A stretch of 16,929 nucleotides of DNA, from contig JAGQKQ010000013.1 in NCBI GenBank assembly GCA_020430005.1, positions 1 through 16,929 on the forward strand. Reading direction: 5' to 3'. Positions 13,799 to 16,929 of this stretch are shown piece after piece. This DNA comes from Candidatus Omnitrophota bacterium (lineage in GTDB: Bacteria > Omnitrophota > Gorgyraeia > Zapsychrales > Zapsychraceae). The translations under genes were made by a program, and so were the position numbers. The notes beneath the pieces were generated by a model. It was not told where the DNA came from. It ran no database searches and saw only the letters and a program-made list of their open reading frames with translations. The first letter of the stretch is position 1; each line of letters starts with the position of its first letter.

Positions 13799-15430
13799 AT
13801 GAACACAAAAGACCTTATTAACGTCGGCATTCAAGACGTACAGAAAATTTACTATAACATTTCTTATGAAGAATTGTTCAAACATGAAACAGATCTGGCC
13901 CGTGAAGGGTATGAAAAAGGAACAGTTTCGTCATTAGGTGCTGTGGCTGTGGACACCGGAAAGTTTACCGGACGCTCCGCGAAAGATAAATATATTGTTC
14001 ATGATAAAATGACGGGAGATACGGTTTGGTGGGCCGACGGAACGGCCGCTGGATCGGATAACAAGAAAATTTCTAAGGCCACATGGGATCATTTGAAGGA
14101 TATCTCTCTTCAACGGTTAAGCGGACGGACATTATATGTGATGGACGGATTTTGCGGGGCCAACAAAGATACACAAATCAAGGTTCGCCTGATCACCGAA
14201 GTGGCATGGATGGCGCATTTCTTTAAAAATATGTTTATCCGTCCAACGGAAGAAGAGTTGAAGGATTTTCAACCGGACTGGACGATCTTTAACGCGTGTA
14301 AAGCCACGTGTAAAGATTTTGAACATCACGGCTTGCGATCAGAAGTTTTTATTGCCTTTAACATTAGCGAACGTACCACAGTGATTGGGGGAACATGGTA
14401 TGGCGGAGAAATTAAGAAAGGCATCTTCTCTATCATGAATTACTTTCTTCCGCTTAAAGGGATTGGTTCGTTCCACTGTTCTGCCAATAAAGGCGAAAAA
14501 GGAGATACGGCTTTGTTCTTCGGGCTATCGGGAACAGGGAAAACAACTCTTTCAACCGATCCCAAACGCCAATTAATCGGCGACGATGAGCACGGCTGGG
14601 ACAATGAAGGTGTCTTTAATTTTGAAGGCGGATGCTATGCGAAATGTATTAATTTGACCGAAGAACGTGAACCGGATATCTATCGTGCCATTAAACGGGA
14701 TGCGCTTTTGGAAAACCTTGATATTGATGAAAAAGGTGTGATTGATTTTTCTTCCGCCAAAAAAACACAGAATACCCGTGTCTCTTATCCGATTTATCAT
14801 ATCGATAACATTGTGAAACCTGTTTCCAAAGGCGGACATCCTAAAAACATTATCTTCTTAACCTGCGACGCTTTTGGTGTATTGCCGCCGGTGGCCAAGC
14901 TGACCAAAGAACAGGCCATGTATCATTATCTAAGCGGGTATACCGCCAAAGTGGCTGGAACAGAACTAGGTGTTAATGAGCCGCAGGCCACATTCTCCGC
15001 CTGTTTCGGTAAAGCGTTCTTGACGCTGCATCCGGTTAAATACGCGGAGATCCTTGCCCGGAAAATGGAAGAACATCATAGCAACGCGTACCTGATCAAT
15101 ACCGGCTGGGTGGGCGGCAGTTATGGAGAAGGTTTCCGGATCTCCATTAAAGATAATCGTACGATCATTGATGCGATTATTGACGGAACATTGGCGGATA
15201 TGAAATGGCAGATATTGTCCGATTTAAATCTGGCTGTTCCGGTGGATTTTCAGGGATTGGAGACAGTTGTGAATCCGCGCGAAGCCTGGACTAACAAAGA
15301 GAAATACGATCAGACCGCGCATAAGCTAGCAGAAATGTTTGTTAAAAACTTTGAGCAGTTTACAGATTGTAAATTAGGGCAAAGTCTGATTTCAGCTGGT
15401 CCACGTTCCATGAATTGCCAGGGATGTTAA
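13799..15430 (+). CDS. pckA: Phosphoenolpyruvate carboxykinase (ATP)
   Basis: A 543-residue cytoplasmic enzyme converting oxaloacetate and ATP to phosphoenolpyruvate, ADP and CO2, the first committed step of gluconeogenesis. In the 544-residue reading from 13796, TGRSAKDKY (Arg60) binds the substrate, YGGEIKKG and SFHCSAN contain the metal-binding Lys and His (about 208 and 227), GLSGTGKTT at 243-251 is the nucleotide loop, IGDDEHGW at 261-268 the acidic kinase-2 motif, and NTRVSYP holds Arg328. All key residues are present, and length matches ATP-type enzymes. Two ATGs are adjacent; AGAGGAGG at 13786-13793 is two bases from 13796 but five from 13799, so the latter is chosen. It closes the carrier-DUF2490-pckA run and overlaps the end of the LysR gene. 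Confidence 0.98.
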   Translation: MNTKDLINVGIQDVQKIYYNISYEELFKHETDLAREGYEKGTVSSLGAVAVDTGKFTGRSAKDKYIVHDKMTGDTVWWADGTAAGSDNKKISKATWDHLKDISLQRLSGRTLYVMDGFCGANKDTQIKVRLITEVAWMAHFFKNMFIRPTEEELKDFQPDWTIFNACKATCKDFEHHGLRSEVFIAFNISERTTVIGGTWYGGEIKKGIFSIMNYFLPLKGIGSFHCSANKGEKGDTALFFGLSGTGKTTLSTDPKRQLIGDDEHGWDNEGVFNFEGGCYAKCINLTEEREPDIYRAIKRDALLENLDIDEKGVIDFSSAKKTQNTRVSYPIYHIDNIVKPVSKGGHPKNIIFLTCDAFGVLPPVAKLTKEQAMYHYLSGYTAKVAGTELGVNEPQATFSACFGKAFLTLHPVKYAEILARKMEEHHSNAYLINTGWVGGSYGEGFRISIKDNRTIIDAIIDGTLADMKWQILSDLNLAVPVDFQGLETVVNPREAWTNKEKYDQTAHKLAEMFVKNFEQFTDCKLGQSLISAGPRSMNCQGC

Positions 15431-16314
15431 ATTGATTTCTTGGTAATTAAAGAGAGAAAGCCTTTCATGGCCTTGGTTAAAACTTTGTCCTTGGCCATGA
15501 GAACGGCTAAGGGCCGTTCAATATCCAGCTTATTAACATTCACAATTTCCAGATCACCATTCTTCAGTTCATGCTGAATGGTGGCTTTAGGAACGATTGA
15601 AAATCCCATACCAATTAAAACAGCGCTTTTTAGGGTTTCAATGTTTTCGTAATCCTGAATGTAACGGGGATTAATATTTTTTGTCTTTAGAAAATTATCA
15701 ATGGCTTTTCCCGTTGGAACTTTTGCGGAAAATGTGATGTACGGCTGTTCGTTAAGATCTTTCAAAGTAACGGTCTTTTTGGAGAAAACCCGCTTGTGCG
15801 GTGATTGCACACAGACCAGTTTATGATTATGAAATACGGTCGATTGAACGCCGGGCATTTCCTTCGGGTAGGCGACAAAACCGAAGTCGATTCGCTGATT
15901 CTGGACCATTTCATAAATACGGCGGCTTTGATTGTATTCCAGTTGAATAGTGACTTGCGGATGTTTGGATAAATAGCGTCGTACAAGAGGCTGCAGGTCG
16001 TATAAACCGATACTGTAAATAGTCGCGGTACGGATCGTTCCGATGTAGTGCGATTCCATTTTTTGGATACGGGACTGGGCCTCTGTATATTGGTGAAGAA
16101 TGTTTTCCGCGTAAGGGAGGAGAATTTCTCCGGCACTGGTGAGGACAATGTTCTTGCCCTGGCGCTGGAACAGTTTTCCGCCCAGTTTTTTTTCCAGAGC
16201 CCGCATCTGTTGAGATACTGCCGGTTGTGTGATAAAATTACGTTCAGCCGCGGTCTTAAAAGATTTTGACCGCGCTGCACTGACAAATGTTTTTAAAAAG
16301 AATAGATCAACCAT
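15427..16314 (-). CDS. LysR-family transcriptional regulator
   Basis: A 295-residue DNA-binding protein of normal LysR length. Residues 3-62 form the winged helix-turn-helix (FLKTFVSAARSKSFKTAAE, then TQPAVSQQMRALEKKLGGKLFQR). Residues about 90-290 form the effector-binding domain, with the usual TIYSIG, IDFGFVA and IGMGFSIVPKA segments. It resembles the CysB/CysL/CbbR range of effector domains but cannot be assigned. The last four bases overlap the end of pckA (stop codons share TTAA), tail to tail, with no terminator between. It is divergent from the ATP-grasp gene, and a palindrome at 16334-16353 lies 19 bases before its start, suggesting self-control. No Shine-Dalgarno is seen. Confidence 0.93.
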   Translation of the reverse strand: MVDLFFLKTFVSAARSKSFKTAAERNFITQPAVSQQMRALEKKLGGKLFQRQGKNIVLTSAGEILLPYAENILHQYTEAQSRIQKMESHYIGTIRTATIYSIGLYDLQPLVRRYLSKHPQVTIQLEYNQSRRIYEMVQNQRIDFGFVAYPKEMPGVQSTVFHNHKLVCVQSPHKRVFSKKTVTLKDLNEQPYITFSAKVPTGKAIDNFLKTKNINPRYIQDYENIETLKSAVLIGMGFSIVPKATIQHELKNGDLEIVNVNKLDIERPLAVLMAKDKVLTKAMKGFLSLITKKSI

Positions 16315-16333
16315 AACTAAAGCTTATCACAAA

Positions 16334-16353
16334 TTTATTTTGATTCAAATAAA
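16334..16353. promoter_or_regulatory. Palindromic operator candidate upstream of LysR
   Basis: TTTATTT at 16334-16340 and AAATAAA at 16347-16353 are perfect inverted repeats with a six-base centre. LysR proteins usually bind interrupted palindromes of the T-N11-A kind near their own promoter, and this one lies 19 bases upstream of the regulator start codon. It is AT-rich, so chance is possible. Confidence 0.4.
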
Positions 16354-16401
16354 CTTATGTTAAGCGGGCGGGTCTAAAAAGGTAGGGTAAACGTCATTAG
16401 A

Positions 16402-16430
16402 TTGACAATCCTGATATATTAGGCTATACT
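16402..16430 (+). promoter_or_regulatory. Strong consensus sigma-70 promoter before the ATP-grasp leader
   Basis: TTGACA at 16402-16407 and TATACT at 16425-16430 with 17 bases between. Predicted start of transcription is near 16437. Hexamers and spacing are identical to those at 10027-10055, although the spacer sequences differ. Confidence 0.75.
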
Positions 16431-16454
16431 ATCATCATCTTAAGTAAGGCAACG

Positions 16455-16526
16455 ATGTCTATAAAAGGGTTAGGTCGCCCGACAAAACATATGTTTTGTT
16501 GGGCTTTTTTTTTGGAAAAAGGATGA
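16455..16526 (+). CDS. Candidate leader peptide read through the terminator
   Basis: A 23-codon frame starts at ATG 16455, with TAAGG at 16445-16449 five bases upstream. It runs through both arms of the terminator hairpin and its T-run (the T-run reads Phe-Phe-Leu) and stops with TGA at 16524-16526, overlapping the ATG of the ATP-grasp gene as ATGA. The frame differs from the gene's. A ribosome translating it would cover the hairpin and deliver itself to the gene start, so it could relieve termination and couple translation. No stalling codon run is obvious. Evidence is the layout alone; T-rich DNA lacks stops, so chance cannot be excluded. Confidence 0.4.
   Translation: MSIKGLGRPTKHMFCWAFFLEKG
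16477..16513 (+). terminator. Intrinsic terminator / attenuator before the ATP-grasp gene
   Basis: GCCCGACAAAACAT at 16477-16490 pairs with ATGTTTTGTTGGGC at 16491-16504 (one G-U pair), followed by nine T residues at 16505-16513. The transcript from the promoter at 16402-16430 would end after about 77 bases. The gene start is only nine bases past the T-run, so most transcripts should stop unless this hairpin is overcome. There is no T-run on the other strand, so it acts on + strand transcripts. Confidence 0.9.
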
Positions 16527-16929
16527 AAAGCTTACTAGTTAACTATAAAACCGAGAGTTTTTATGATGAAATGCTCACTCCTGATGGTGATGTGAGACCT
16601 TCCTACAAACTGTTGCTGAATAAGCTTGAAAAACTTGGCATTGAAGACCTTAAAGCCAAGCAGCACACCGCGGAAAAAGCCTACGTTTCTATGGGGATCA
16701 CGTTTAATGTTTATCACGAAGGTCAGGGTATTGAACGGACGCTTCCTTTTGACCTCCTGCCCCGGATTATTCCTTACGAAGAATGGGATATTATCAATCG
16801 CGGTCTTCTCCAAAGAGTTTTTGCTATCAATGCCTTTCTGGATGATGTCTACAACAAGAAATTAGTTTTAAAGGACAAAGTTGTTCCCAAAGAGATTGTG
16901 GAATCGTCTCCGGGATATTTGAGAGCCTG
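16523..16929 (+). CDS. Circularly permuted ATP-grasp type 2 protein, N-terminal part
   Basis: The first 135 codons of a gene cut by the window end. They match the N-terminal region of the circularly permuted ATP-grasp (DUF404/DUF407) family: YDEMLTPDGDVRPSY near residues 14-28, GITFNVYHEGQGIERTLPFDLLPRII at about 61-86, EEWDIINRGLLQRVFAINAFLDDVY at 89-113 and KVVPKEIVESSPGYLR at the edge. Relatives are often found with an alpha-E and a transglutaminase-like gene and are thought to make an amide or peptide bond, but the product is not known. GGA at 16514-16516 is a weak ribosome site lying right after the T-run. The start overlaps the leader ORF stop. Downstream partners are outside the window. 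Confidence 0.88.
   Translation, partial: MKSLLVNYKTESFYDEMLTPDGDVRPSYKLLLNKLEKLGIEDLKAKQHTAEKAYVSMGITFNVYHEGQGIERTLPFDLLPRIIPYEEWDIINRGLLQRVFAINAFLDDVYNKKLVLKDKVVPKEIVESSPGYLRA

Overview
The window looks like chromosomal DNA of a Gram-negative, free-living type bacterium. Three proteins carry signal peptides or lipoboxes, there is a DUF2490 outer-membrane barrel, and the genes are core-metabolic, mostly on the + strand and densely packed. Base composition is moderate with AT-rich intergenic DNA. The family mix (CPRC thioredoxin-like exported protein, SLC13 carrier, ATP-dependent PEPCK, circularly permuted ATP-grasp protein, GGGACAG repeats) made me think of the PVC/Omnitrophota group, but that is a guess that only a 16S or marker-gene search could settle. 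I see no rRNA, tRNA, CRISPR array, transposase or phage gene. No stretch over 300 bases lacks a gene or RNA; the longest gaps are 9975-10214 and 16315-16522, and both hold a promoter plus a structured leader.

Layout: (1) 2-2324, end of an unknown gene, then an aldo/keto reductase, an NAD(P)H-binding reductase and a DUF1772 membrane protein, probably one redox operon. (2) 2441-6087, envelope and RNA genes in one run: BamE-like lipoprotein, exported thioredoxin-like protein, DEAD-box RNA helicase, second lipoprotein. (3) 6192-8719, an AT-rich RDD membrane protein, a membrane-bound left-handed beta-helix protein and a metallophosphoesterase. (4) 8763-11542, unrecognised small, helical and membrane-anchored proteins, a short structured RNA with its own promoter and terminator, and a cupin DUF985 protein. 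(5) 11690-15430, an SLC13/DASS anion carrier, DUF2490 outer-membrane protein and pckA, which reads as a dicarboxylate-uptake-to-gluconeogenesis operon. (6) 15427-16929, a LysR regulator converging on pckA, and a divergent circularly permuted ATP-grasp gene cut by the window end.

The most interesting signals are regulatory. Two loci (10027-10214 and 16402-16526) share a consensus TTGACA-N17-TATACT promoter, a leader of about 80-110 nt, and a strong intrinsic terminator directly before a gene. In both, a short open reading frame runs through the terminator and stops on an ATGA at the gene start; at the second locus that ORF also has a Shine-Dalgarno. This suggests termination control coupled to leader translation. 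Separately, GGGACAG repeats end two unrelated genes in the same reading frame and supply their C-termini and stop codons.
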